Source: 66-474 sp035249175
Lineage (GTDB): Bacteria; Pseudomonadota; Gammaproteobacteria; Xanthomonadales; Rhodanobacteraceae
Assembly: GCA_035249175.1 (NCBI GenBank)
Contig: DATFGT010000015.1
Location: 1-64,000 of the forward strand
Reading direction: 5' to 3'
DNA: 64,000 nt
Positions 47,114 to 55,575 of the stretch are shown here, in pieces (the first letter of the stretch is position 1; every line of letters begins with the position of its first letter). The notes under the pieces are model-generated. The model had not been told where the DNA came from and made no database searches. It saw only the letters and a program-made list of their open reading frames with translations. A program made the translations under genes and the position numbers.

Positions 47114-48417
47114 CCGGTTGACGGGGTGCTTTGCTTGTTCCGCGCCTGCCAAGTGTATAGCGGGATGCCGAGCGCCAGCAGCACGAAATTCCAGAACACC
47201 GCGTCCTTGCCGGCACCGATCACCGCCCACAGGCAGAAGCCGAATGCGGCGAACGCCAGCAGCAGGTTGCGGGTGCGCACCGGGCGCCCATTGCGGTGCG
47301 CCAGTATCACGTCGGCCATCGCGCAAAACAGGTAGCAGACGACATTGCCGAGCGTGGTCAGCAGCACCATGAAGGTGAACATCGCGACCATGCCACGGCT
47401 GTAGTTGGCCAGTACCATCAGGCTGTTGATGATGCCCGCGACCAGCAGCGCCGGCACCGGCGTCCCGCGCGCGGACTCACGCGCGAAAAACTTCGGGAAC
47501 AAGCCGTCCTTCGCAACCGCCTGCGGGAATTGTCCGGCGATCAGCGTCCAGCCGTTCAACGCACCGAAGCAGGAGATCGCCGCGGCGCCCGCGATCAGCC
47601 AGCTCGCCCACCCGCCCCACAGCAACCGTCCCGCATCGGCGAATGGTGCCTGCGATTGCGCGAGTTCGGAAGCGGGCAGCACCCCCATCACCGCCGTGGT
47701 GCACGCGATGTAGAGCGCGGCCGCGATCGCGGTGCCGAGCAACGTGGCGCGCGGAATGGTCTTTTCGGGTTCACGCACGTGCGCGGCCGGGATCGTGGCC
47801 GACTCGACCCCGATGAAGGCAAACAGCGTGGCTGCGACGCAGATGTTGATTGCGCTCAGCGGCGAGCCCGCATGCGGCCCCGGCACCAGCAGGTGTGGAT
47901 CGAAGCGCGCGAAGCCGAACAACGCCAGGGCCAGCAGCGGCAGGATCTTCAAGATGGTCGTCGCCACCTGCAGGGTTCCGGCACTGCGGATCCCGATGAT
48001 GTTGACCGTGACCAGTGCCCATACCGCCGCCATCGCGGTCAACGCGCCGTACAAGGGTTGCGCGCCCAGCGCGGGGACGAACGCGGACACGTAGCTTGCA
48101 AACGCGACGGCAATGGTTGCATTGCCGCCGACCAGCGCGATCCAGTACACCCACGCCACCAGGAAACCCACGCAATCGCCGAAGGCTTCGCGACTGTAGG
48201 CATAGGGACCGCCCGCGCGTGGCGCGCGCTGTGCGAGCCGGTAGAACACGCCCGCCAGCAGCAGCGCACCGATCGCACTGACCGCCCATCCGATCAGGCT
48301 GTATCCGCCGTAGGGCGCAAGCGAAGCTGGCAGCAGAAACACGCCCGAACCGATCATGTTGCCCAGCACCAGCGTAGTCGCGATGCCAAGCCCGATCTGT
48401 CGCTTCGATACGTTCAT
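47110..48417 (-). CDS. APC-superfamily amino-acid permease/antiporter
   Basis: A 435-residue protein with 12 predicted helices. GNMIGSGVFLLPASLAPYGG is the substrate-binding unwound TM1 of the basic-amino-acid antiporter group (AdiC/CadB/PotE-like). GGPYAYSREAFGD and LFAFIGVESATIPAAHVREP (TM6) follow. Its divergent neighbour encodes a dimethylarginine hydrolase, which makes an arginine-derived substrate plausible, but this is inference. Confidence 0.88.
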   Translation of the reverse strand: MNVSKRQIGLGIATTLVLGNMIGSGVFLLPASLAPYGGYSLIGWAVSAIGALLLAGVFYRLAQRAPRAGGPYAYSREAFGDCVGFLVAWVYWIALVGGNATIAVAFASYVSAFVPALGAQPLYGALTAMAAVWALVTVNIIGIRSAGTLQVATTILKILPLLALALFGFARFDPHLLVPGPHAGSPLSAINICVAATLFAFIGVESATIPAAHVREPEKTIPRATLLGTAIAAALYIACTTAVMGVLPASELAQSQAPFADAGRLLWGGWASWLIAGAAAISCFGALNGWTLIAGQFPQAVAKDGLFPKFFARESARGTPVPALLVAGIINSLMVLANYSRGMVAMFTFMVLLTTLGNVVCYLFCAMADVILAHRNGRPVRTRNLLLAFAAFGFCLWAVIGAGKDAVFWNFVLLALGIPLYTWQARNKQSTPSTG

Positions 48418-48515
48418 GGGCGCCCCTTGCGGGCTGAAACGGCCGCGCGATTGTACGCTGGCGGCCGGTGCGGAGGGCTATGCTGGCACTCCCGCCAGTT
48501 TGGGACGGAGCTGCC

Positions 48516-49283
48516 GTGGCTCGCATCGCCATCACCCGCGCCGTCAGCCGCGCCTTGGAACACTGCGAGCTGACCCATTTGCCGCGTTGCCCGATCGACT
48601 TGGCGCGCGCGCGCCGCCAGCATGCTGCCTATGAAGAGGCCTTGCGCGAAGCCGGGTGCGAGGTGCGCCAGCTTCCGGAACAGCCCGGCCAGCCGGATTC
48701 CGTGTTCGTGGAAGACACGGCGGTCGTGCTGGACGAAGTGGCCGTGATCACCCGGCCGGGGGCGGCGTCACGGCGCGGGGAGGTGGAATCGATGGCCGCG
48801 GCTCTGGCTGGGTTGCGCAAGATCGTGCGTATCGAAGCGCCCGATACGTTGGACGGCGGCGACGTGCTGCGGCTGGATCGGGTGTTGTACGTCGGCGCCT
48901 CTGCACGCAGCAGCGCGGGCGGCATCGCACAACTCGGGCGGCTGCTGGCGCGGTTCGACTATAGTGTGGTCGCGGTGCCACTACGGGATTGCCTGCATCT
49001 GAAGAGTGCAGTGACGCAAGTGGCGCCCGCGCAGGTGTTGCTGAATCCGGCATGGGTGGATGCCCGGTGTTTCCCGGGATGGGGGTCGGTGTCCATCGAT
49101 GCTGCCGAACCGCACGGCGCCAACACGTTGCACGTTGGCGGCGCGCTGATCTATCCGGCTTCGTGTCCCCGCACGGCGGATGCACTACGCAAGCTTGGCA
49201 TTGACGTGCGCGGCGTGGACATGTCGGAAACCGAAAAAGCGGAAGGCGGCGTCACTTGTTGCAGCGTGATTTTCGACGCCTGA
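48516..49283 (+). CDS. ddaH: Dimethylarginine dimethylaminohydrolase (DDAH)
   Basis: A 255-residue enzyme of the guanidino-group-modifying superfamily, hydrolysing methylated arginines to citrulline and methylamines. PDSVFVEDTAVVLDEVAVIT contains the substrate-binding residues, DTLDGGDVLRLDRVLYVG is conserved, the catalytic His is in DCLHLKSAVT, and the nucleophilic Cys is near the end (GGVTCCSVIF). The GTG at 48516 with GGAG upstream gives the typical length of about 255. It is divergent from the permease gene, 98 bases apart. Confidence 0.92.
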   Translation: MARIAITRAVSRALEHCELTHLPRCPIDLARARRQHAAYEEALREAGCEVRQLPEQPGQPDSVFVEDTAVVLDEVAVITRPGAASRRGEVESMAAALAGLRKIVRIEAPDTLDGGDVLRLDRVLYVGASARSSAGGIAQLGRLLARFDYSVVAVPLRDCLHLKSAVTQVAPAQVLLNPAWVDARCFPGWGSVSIDAAEPHGANTLHVGGALIYPASCPRTADALRKLGIDVRGVDMSETEKAEGGVTCCSVIFDA

Positions 49284-49381
49284 CAAGGATTGCGGGGTTC
49301 GTCTGTTGCGAGCTGTGACAAGGGTGCTTGCGCTGACCGGGCGAGGCGCTGACACTATGCGCGCCAGCCCCGGGGAATACG

Positions 49382-50302
49382 ATGGCGGTATTCGACATCT
49401 TCAAGCGGTTCAGGACCCAGACGGCGGCTCCGGCCGAACGTCGCGAGGACGAGCGCCTGCGTGCCTCGCTCGGCGCGCGCGTGCTGGTGGTGGACGACTC
49501 TGCCACCATCCGTGCCGTGCTCGGCAAGATGCTGATGCAGGATGGCTACGAGGTACTCAAGGCCGCCGACGGCGAAAGCGCGATCGAGATGGCGCAGGCG
49601 CAGCTTCCGGAACTGGTTTTTCTGGACATCGTGCTGCCGGGCATTTCGGGTTTCGCGGTGTTGCGCTCGCTGCGTCGCGACAGCCGTACCCGCACCACGC
49701 CGATCATCATGATGAGTGGCAATCAGCAGGCGACGGAACAGTTCTACGTACAGCGCTTCGGGGCCGACGGCTTCGTCAAGAAGCCGTTCGGGCGGGCGGA
49801 AGTCTTCCACGCGATTCGTTCGCTGGTGCAGGCGGGGCGGTTGTCCGCGCGCGTCGAGTCGATGCCGGTCAACGCGGTTCCCGAGGGCGTCTCGCCGGAA
49901 GAATGGAATGCGATTCCGGACGTGGCGATGCCGGACGAAGCGCATTTGGTGTCGCAGTCGGCGACTTTGGCGCCGGCCTCCAATGACATGCCCAACAAGG
50001 CAGCCGAATCCGCATCACCGGTTGCTTCCGGGTCGCGTGATTCATCCGGCCAGGCGCCGCAACCGCACGGCGCCACCAATCCGGCAACGCGGACCGCCGC
50101 AGCGCCGATCGTTGCGAGTTACTGGTCCATGCCCGCGGTCAGCATGGCGATGCGGCCGACATTGAGCAGCACCCTGCGCACGGCGCTGGCTTCGGCCACT
50201 TCGGTCGTCCTGCATGTGCGGTTTCCGCCGCGGGAACAATCATCGGCGGACACTTCAACGCCCGAGCGCGCCGCGCACCCGTCGGACAAGAACGAGGCCT
50301 GA
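49382..50302 (+). CDS. Receiver-domain protein (PilH/CheY-like) with long disordered tail
   Basis: The 306 residues include residues 33-150, a complete response-regulator receiver: acidic pocket in VLVVDDSATI, phospho-acceptor Asp82 in LVFLDIVLPGISG, and Lys in FVKKPFGRAE. The sequence resembles PilG/PilH-type twitching regulators. From about 165 on the chain is Pro/Ala/Ser-rich and low-complexity without an output domain. No kinase gene is adjacent. FimX in the same window makes a pilus or motility link conceivable, but this is inference. Confidence 0.82.
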   Translation: MAVFDIFKRFRTQTAAPAERREDERLRASLGARVLVVDDSATIRAVLGKMLMQDGYEVLKAADGESAIEMAQAQLPELVFLDIVLPGISGFAVLRSLRRDSRTRTTPIIMMSGNQQATEQFYVQRFGADGFVKKPFGRAEVFHAIRSLVQAGRLSARVESMPVNAVPEGVSPEEWNAIPDVAMPDEAHLVSQSATLAPASNDMPNKAAESASPVASGSRDSSGQAPQPHGATNPATRTAAAPIVASYWSMPAVSMAMRPTLSSTLRTALASATSVVLHVRFPPREQSSADTSTPERAAHPSDKNEA

Positions 50303-50343
50303 CCAAATGGGCGCAGGTCGTGATTTTTCGCGACTTTGCAACA

Positions 50344-53001
50344 TCATGAATCCGGGAGTTCCCCGCGCAGGCGATACAGGGTTTCCAGGGCTTCGCGTGG
50401 CGTGAGCGCATCCGGGTCGATTCCGCGCACGGCGTCGGCGAGCTTCGCCAGCCGCGGATCGGGGCGGGCCGACGCGAAAAGGTCGGATTGGGGTGACGCT
50501 GGATTCTTCGGCTGCTGCGCCTTGGCCGTGATGCCCCGGTGACCGTCGCGTTCGAGCGTCGCCAGCGTTTGTTTCGCCTCCGCGATCACGGCTTTGGGCA
50601 ATCCCGCCAGTGCGGCCACCTGCAGGCCGAAGCTGCGGTTGGCGGGCCCGTCCTTCACCGCGTGCATGAAGATGAGTTGATCGCCTTGCCTGGCGTCGTG
50701 GTATTCGACGGCGTCCAGATGCACGTTGGCGATGCCCTCGTATTGCGGTGCGAGCTCGGTCAACTCGAAGTAGTGCGTCGCGAACAGGGTGAAGGCGCGA
50801 TTCGACATGGCCAGGTGCACTGCTGCCGCACGCGCCAACGCCAAGCCATCGTACGTCGACGTGCCGCGCCCGACCTCGTCCATCAGCACCAGCGACTGCG
50901 CGGTCGCATTGTGCAGGATGTTGGCGGTTTCGCTCATCTCGACCATGAAGGTCGATTGCCCGCGTGCGAGGTCGTCGCCGGCACCTATGCGGGTGAAGAT
51001 GCGGTCGATGGGCCCGATGCGTGCACCCGTGGCCGGCACGTAGCTGCCGACGTGCGCCAGCAGCACGATCAGCGCGTTCTGGCGCATGTAAGTGCTCTTG
51101 CCACCCATGTTGGGGCCCGTGATCACCAGCATCCGGCGTGAATCGTTGAGCACCAAATCGTTCGGCTCGAACGGCTCGCTGCGCACGGCTTCCACTACGG
51201 GATGACGCCCGCGCTCGATCGCGATGCAGGCGTCGTCCACCAGTTGCGGCCGCGACCAGTTCAGCGCGTCCGCGCGTTCGGCCAGCGCAGCCAGCACGTC
51301 AAGCTCCGCCAGGGACTGCGCGGCCTGCTTCAGCGGCGCCAGTTTTTCGGTGAGCGCATCCAGCACGCCGTCGTAAAGCGCGCGCTCGCGCATCAGCGCG
51401 CGTTCCTTGGCGGACAATACCTTGTCCTCGAACGCCTTCAGTTCTTCGGTGATGTAGCGCTCGGCGTTCTTGGTGGTCTGGCGGCGGGTGTAGTGCGCCG
51501 GCGCCTTGTCGGCCTGGGCCTTGCCGAATTCGATGTAATAGCCGTGCACGCGGTTGTAGCCGACTTTCAGCGTGGCAATGCCGGTCGTGGCACGTTCGCG
51601 GGCTTCGAGTTCGACGAGGTATTGATCCGCGTGTGTGGAAAGTTGGCGCAACTCGTCGAGTTCGGCATCGTAGCCGTCCGCGATCGCGCCGCCTTCGCGC
51701 AGCAGCGCGGGCGGACGCTCCACGATGGCGGCTTGCAGCAGGCGCACCGTGTCCTGGTGCTTGCCCAGTCGTTCTATCAGCTGATGCAACAACGGAGTTG
51801 CTTCGCGAAAAGCCCGGCCATGGACGGCCGGTTCTTGATCTTCGCGATCAGGAATGACCGCGTGCGCAATGCCCGGTGCCGCGGCAAGGCCGTCGCGCAG
51901 CGTGGCGAGGTCGCGCGGGCGCGCCGAGCGCAACGCCACGCGCGCGAGGATGCGTTCCAGGTCGCCGATGCCGCGCAGCTTTTCGCGCAGGGCAAACAGC
52001 ACGCCGGATTCGATCAGCCCCGCCAGCGACTGATGGCGCAAACGCAAGGTTGCGTGATCGCGCAATGGGCGGTGTAGCCAGCGCCTGAGCGCGCGCGCAC
52101 CCATCGGGGTGACCGTGGAATCCAGCACACCGAGCAATGTGTAGCGGACGTCGCCCGAGGGGTGCGTGTCGAGTTCAAGGTTGCGGCGGGTAGCGGCGTC
52201 CATCGCCACCGTTTCGTCGGCCGATTCGACCGCGAGGCCGGTCAGGTGCGGCAGCGCGGCCTTCTGGGTTTCCTGCAGGTAGCCGAGCAGGCAACCCGCC
52301 GCCGCGACGGCCAACGGCACACCGTCGGCGCCGAAACCCGAAAGGTCGCGCGTGCCGAAGAAGCGCGTCAGTTCGCGTCGCGCGCTGGTTTCATCGAAAT
52401 GCCAGGGCGGACGCTTGCGCAGGCCGTTCAATGCTGACACCGCCGTTGGCCACGCCACGTCTTCGCATATCAGGGTTTCGGCAGGCGCGAGCCGCGCGAG
52501 TTCCGCGGCCAACGCGTCGGCGTCTGTCACCTCGCACAGAAGAAAGCGTCCGCCGGCCAAGTCGACCCATGCCAACCCGAACCCGGACTGTCCCGCCGCG
52601 ATTGCCAGCAGCAGGTTGTCGCGGCGTTCCGGCAACAGCGCCTCGTCGGTGAGGGTGCCAGGCGTGACCACGCGCACCACCTTGCGTTCCATCGGACCCT
52701 TGCCGTTCGGATCGCCGATCTGTTCGCAGATCGCGGCGGACTCGCCCGCGCGCACCAGCTTTGCAAGGTACGACTCCACCGCGTGGTACGGCACGCCCGC
52801 CATCGGAATCGGTGCGCCGGCCGATTCGCCGCGCTGGGTCAGGGTGATGTCCAGCAGCCGCGCAGCCTTGCGCGCATCGTCGTAGAACAGCTCGTAGAAG
52901 TCGCCCATCCGGAACAGCAGCAAGGTGTCCGGGTACTCGGCCTTGGCGGCGAAGTACTGGCGCATCAAAGGCGTGTGGCGGGCGAGGTCGGCCTGGTCCA
53001 T
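50344..53001 (-). CDS. mutS: DNA mismatch repair protein MutS
   Basis: An 885-residue mismatch-recognition ATPase. The N-terminal mismatch-binding motif is LFRMGDFYELFYDDA, with Phe and Glu of F-Y-E. Walker A is ITGPNMGGKSTYMRQNA (about residue 625) and DEVGRGTSTYDGLALA follows. The ATG at 53001 gives the family N-terminus (ARHTPLMRQYF); a GTG at 53070 would add 23 residues. An extra segment of about 20 residues (DREDQEPAVHGRAF, about 385-405) lies in the core/lever region and is encoded by a palindromic DNA insert. Confidence 0.96.
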   Translation of the reverse strand: MDQADLARHTPLMRQYFAAKAEYPDTLLLFRMGDFYELFYDDARKAARLLDITLTQRGESAGAPIPMAGVPYHAVESYLAKLVRAGESAAICEQIGDPNGKGPMERKVVRVVTPGTLTDEALLPERRDNLLLAIAAGQSGFGLAWVDLAGGRFLLCEVTDADALAAELARLAPAETLICEDVAWPTAVSALNGLRKRPPWHFDETSARRELTRFFGTRDLSGFGADGVPLAVAAAGCLLGYLQETQKAALPHLTGLAVESADETVAMDAATRRNLELDTHPSGDVRYTLLGVLDSTVTPMGARALRRWLHRPLRDHATLRLRHQSLAGLIESGVLFALREKLRGIGDLERILARVALRSARPRDLATLRDGLAAAPGIAHAVIPDREDQEPAVHGRAFREATPLLHQLIERLGKHQDTVRLLQAAIVERPPALLREGGAIADGYDAELDELRQLSTHADQYLVELEARERATTGIATLKVGYNRVHGYYIEFGKAQADKAPAHYTRRQTTKNAERYITEELKAFEDKVLSAKERALMRERALYDGVLDALTEKLAPLKQAAQSLAELDVLAALAERADALNWSRPQLVDDACIAIERGRHPVVEAVRSEPFEPNDLVLNDSRRMLVITGPNMGGKSTYMRQNALIVLLAHVGSYVPATGARIGPIDRIFTRIGAGDDLARGQSTFMVEMSETANILHNATAQSLVLMDEVGRGTSTYDGLALARAAAVHLAMSNRAFTLFATHYFELTELAPQYEGIANVHLDAVEYHDARQGDQLIFMHAVKDGPANRSFGLQVAALAGLPKAVIAEAKQTLATLERDGHRGITAKAQQPKNPASPQSDLFASARPDPRLAKLADAVRGIDPDALTPREALETLYRLRGELPDS
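51793..51850. repeat. Palindromic insert inside mutS
   Basis: CCGGCC-ATGGAC-GGCCGG (51814-51831) lies within a stretch flanked by CTTCGCGA (51801-51808) and again TTCGCGAT (51841-51848). The stretch keeps the reading frame open and corresponds to residues that relatives lack. Confidence 0.5.
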
Positions 53002-53154
53002 CTCGGGTGCGGCGGGTGCGGGCAGGCGCGCAGTGTCGCATGCGCGACCGTAAGGCCCAAGCGTTCCCACGCTTTCAGCAATGCCTGAATTTGGGCCCCG
53101 TTCGTTCTGAAGTATAGGCCCGGAGGGCCGAAGTCTAAGGACACAGGATTTTGC

Positions 53155-53206
53155 GCTTCGACTTCGCGTGCTTGCGCAAGCTACGCTCAGCGCGAACGGA
53201 TAACGG
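53155..53206. repeat. Dispersed repeat upstream of phoB
   Basis: TTCGACTTCGCG followed by GCTACGCTCAGCGCGAACGG resembles text near 6796-6840 (TTCGACTTCGCG then GCTACGTTCAACGTGAACGG). The two copies look like members of one intergenic repeat family. The rest of 53002-53154 shows no gene. Confidence 0.5.
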
Positions 53207-53214
53207 GTGCCACA

Positions 53215-53251
53215 CTGTCATGAGACTGTCACGTTGCGACGCTGCAATAAT
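53215..53251 (+). promoter_or_regulatory. PHO box and promoter of phoBR
   Basis: CTGTCAT (53215-53221), GAGA, CTGTCAC (53226-53232) form two PhoB-binding half-sites with the required 11-base period. A -10-like AATAAT follows (53246-53251). The pattern indicates autoregulation of phoB by PhoB-phosphate. Confidence 0.85.
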
Positions 53252-53280
53252 CCGGTCACGGGACTGCCAAGAACCCCCGC

Positions 53281-53970
53281 ATGCACAAGCGTGTACTGAT
53301 CGTCGAAGACGAAGCTTCCATTCGCGACATGGTGGCTTTCGCGCTGCGCAAGGCCGACATGGAGGCGATCCATGCCGCCGACGCGCGCGCGGCGCTGGTC
53401 GCGATCAGCGACACGCCGCCGGACCTGATCCTGCTGGACTGGATGCTGCCCGGCATGACCGGGCTGGAACTGGCGCGTCGCTTGCGCAGCGAGGAACGCA
53501 CCTCCGAGGTGCCGATCATCATGCTGACCGCGCGCGGCGAGGAAATGGATCGCGTCAGCGGCCTCGAGGCCGGTGTCGATGATTACGTGGTCAAACCATT
53601 CTCGACACGCGAGCTGATCGCCCGAATCAAGGCGGTGCTGCGGCGCGTCCAGACCGATGGCGGCACAGGATCGATCGAAAGCGGCGGCTTGCGGATCGAC
53701 GGCCCCGCGCACCGAGTGTATGCGGGTGACGCACAGATCGAAATCGGCCCTACCGAATATCGGCTGCTGCACTTTTTCATGAGCCACCCCGAGCGCGCCT
53801 ATTCGCGCGCGCAACTGCTGGACCAGGTCTGGGGTGGCAGTGTGTACGTCGAGGAACGCACGGTGGACGTGCATATCCGGCGCCTGCGCAAAACGCTGGA
53901 ACCGTTCGGGCTGGATGCACTGATCCAGACCGTGCGTGGCACGGGTTATCGATTCTCCACCCAACCATGA
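53281..53970 (+). CDS. phoB: Phosphate regulon response regulator PhoB
   Basis: A 229-residue OmpR-family regulator: receiver with Asp53 in PDLILLDWMLPGMTGLELAR, IIMLTARGEE and VVKPFSTRELIARIKAVLRR, then a winged helix (IEIGPTEYRLLHFFMSHPER, then DVHIRRLRKTLEPFG and TVRGTGYRFS). It activates genes with PHO boxes under phosphate limitation. A PHO box precedes it. The stop overlaps the phoR start (ATGA). Confidence 0.96.
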   Translation: MHKRVLIVEDEASIRDMVAFALRKADMEAIHAADARAALVAISDTPPDLILLDWMLPGMTGLELARRLRSEERTSEVPIIMLTARGEEMDRVSGLEAGVDDYVVKPFSTRELIARIKAVLRRVQTDGGTGSIESGGLRIDGPAHRVYAGDAQIEIGPTEYRLLHFFMSHPERAYSRAQLLDQVWGGSVYVEERTVDVHIRRLRKTLEPFGLDALIQTVRGTGYRFSTQP

Positions 53971-55010
53971 ATACCGATCGCGCACGCGCGCGTCGCCTTG
54001 CGACGCAATTGCGTGACCTGCGTACGGTTGCATGCGCCTTGTCCGACGCGCTGGTGCTGCTGGATTCGGATGGGTGCATGCGCTGGTGCAATCCCGCGGC
54101 GGGGCAATTGCTCGGCATCGTGTGGCCGCGCGATCGTGGTCTGGCGGTGGCCGAACGCTTCGGGGACGGTGAGGCGGGTACGTGGCTGCGGACCGGGCAG
54201 GGCGATGCCGACGACATCGCCTCTCCCGTCGACCCCACCGTCCGCCTGCAGCTGTCGTTGATTCCCTACGGCGATCACCGTCGCCAGTTGATCGCGCGCG
54301 ACATCAGCCGGGTCACGCGGCTGGAGCAGGTGCGCCGCGATTTCGTGGCCAACGTGTCGCACGAACTGCGTACGCCACTGACGGTGATCCATGGTTACCT
54401 GGAATTGCTCGATCCGGAGGACGTGCCGACGCTGGCGCCGGTGCTGAACGAGATGCGCGCACAGTCGCAGCGGATGCGCCAGATCGTCGAAGATTTGCTG
54501 GAGCTGTCGCGGCTGGAAATGCAGCAGCACCTCGTCGAGGAACGCGTGGAAATGACGCCGATGCTGGAGACGCTGCGCCGGGAAGCCGAAGTGCTGAGCC
54601 AAGGCAAACATCGCGTTGCGGTCGAAGATGCAGGCCATGTCGATCTGCTGGGTTCGTCCAAGGATCTGCATAGCGCGTTTTCCAATCTGGTCAGCAACGC
54701 GGTGCGCTACACGCCCGACGGCGGCACCATCACGATCCATTGGCGACGTACGCCGGCCGGTGCCGAATACTCGGTGATCGACACGGGTTACGGTATTCCG
54801 GCCGAACACCTGTCACGGCTCACCGAACGTTTCTACCGCGTTTCCTCAAGCCGCTCGCGCGCGACCGGTGGCACCGGGCTCGGGCTTTCCATCGTGAAGC
54901 ACGTGTTGAACCTGCACGACGCGCAGTTGCGAATCGAAAGCGAATCCGGTAAGGGTTCGACATTCAAGTGTGTGTTCGGGAAGGCACGGTTATTGGAGCC
55001 TGATGCATAG
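53967..55010 (+). CDS. phoR: Phosphate regulon histidine kinase PhoR, lacking membrane segments
   Basis: A 347-residue kinase. It begins directly with a PAS-like domain (LSDALVLLDSDGCMRWCNPA), then HisKA with His132 in DFVANVSHELRTPLTVIHGY, N-box FSNLVSNAVRYTPDGGTI, and G boxes in DTGYGIP and GGTGLGLSIVKHVLN. Typical PhoR proteins are about 430 residues with an N-terminal membrane hairpin; none is encoded here, and the start is fixed by the four-base overlap with phoB. So the kinase looks cytosolic. Confidence 0.92.
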   Translation: MNTDRARARRLATQLRDLRTVACALSDALVLLDSDGCMRWCNPAAGQLLGIVWPRDRGLAVAERFGDGEAGTWLRTGQGDADDIASPVDPTVRLQLSLIPYGDHRRQLIARDISRVTRLEQVRRDFVANVSHELRTPLTVIHGYLELLDPEDVPTLAPVLNEMRAQSQRMRQIVEDLLELSRLEMQQHLVEERVEMTPMLETLRREAEVLSQGKHRVAVEDAGHVDLLGSSKDLHSAFSNLVSNAVRYTPDGGTITIHWRRTPAGAEYSVIDTGYGIPAEHLSRLTERFYRVSSSRSRATGGTGLGLSIVKHVLNLHDAQLRIESESGKGSTFKCVFGKARLLEPDA

Positions 55011-55088
55011 CCCGTTTCGCGACGGTCGTGTGGCGGATCCGCGGCAAGGCAGGGGACGCGGATGGTTTCAATCCGCGGTCAGATAGGC

Positions 55089-55472
55089 ATGAAAGCTGCG
55101 TCGCTGAGGAAATGGGCAAAGGGCCTCAAGCAACAGACCCTGGTGGTCTACTTTGCGGCGCGTGATCCTCGTACGCCATGGTTCGTCCGGCTCCTCGCCC
55201 TGGCAGTGGCGGCCTATGCACTGAGTCCCATTGATCTCATCCCCGACTTCATCCCGGTGTTGGGCTACCTGGACGACCTGATCCTGGTCCCGCTCGGCCT
55301 TGCACTGGTCATCCATCTCGCTCCCGCCGATGTCATGGCCTCTGCGAGAGAGCAGGCTCTGGCGGCTTCTGAAAAACCAACAAGTCGCGGCGTGGCCGTA
55401 GTCATCATTACCGTATGGATGTTGGGCCTTGGCTGGCTCGGATGGTGGGCGTTCCGCAAGCTGCACACCTGA
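55089..55472 (+). CDS. DUF1232 (YkvA-type) membrane protein
   Basis: A 127-residue protein with the DUF1232 core RLLALAVAAYALSPIDLIPD followed by FIPVLGYLDDLILVPLGLAL, and a C-terminal transmembrane helix (VAVVIITVWMLGLGWLGWWA). The Met at 55089 with a nearby AGATAGG is preferred to one at 55062. Function is unknown. Confidence 0.85.
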   Translation: MKAASLRKWAKGLKQQTLVVYFAARDPRTPWFVRLLALAVAAYALSPIDLIPDFIPVLGYLDDLILVPLGLALVIHLAPADVMASAREQALAASEKPTSRGVAVVIITVWMLGLGWLGWWAFRKLHT

Positions 55473-55575
55473 ACCTCCACGGGAGCGCGCCGGCTCTGCC
55501 CGGGCGGCTTGCCAATTCAATCATGGGCTGAGGCGTCCGTCCTTGTTTGGAACCGCCGTTTCGCTGCGGGCCGGC

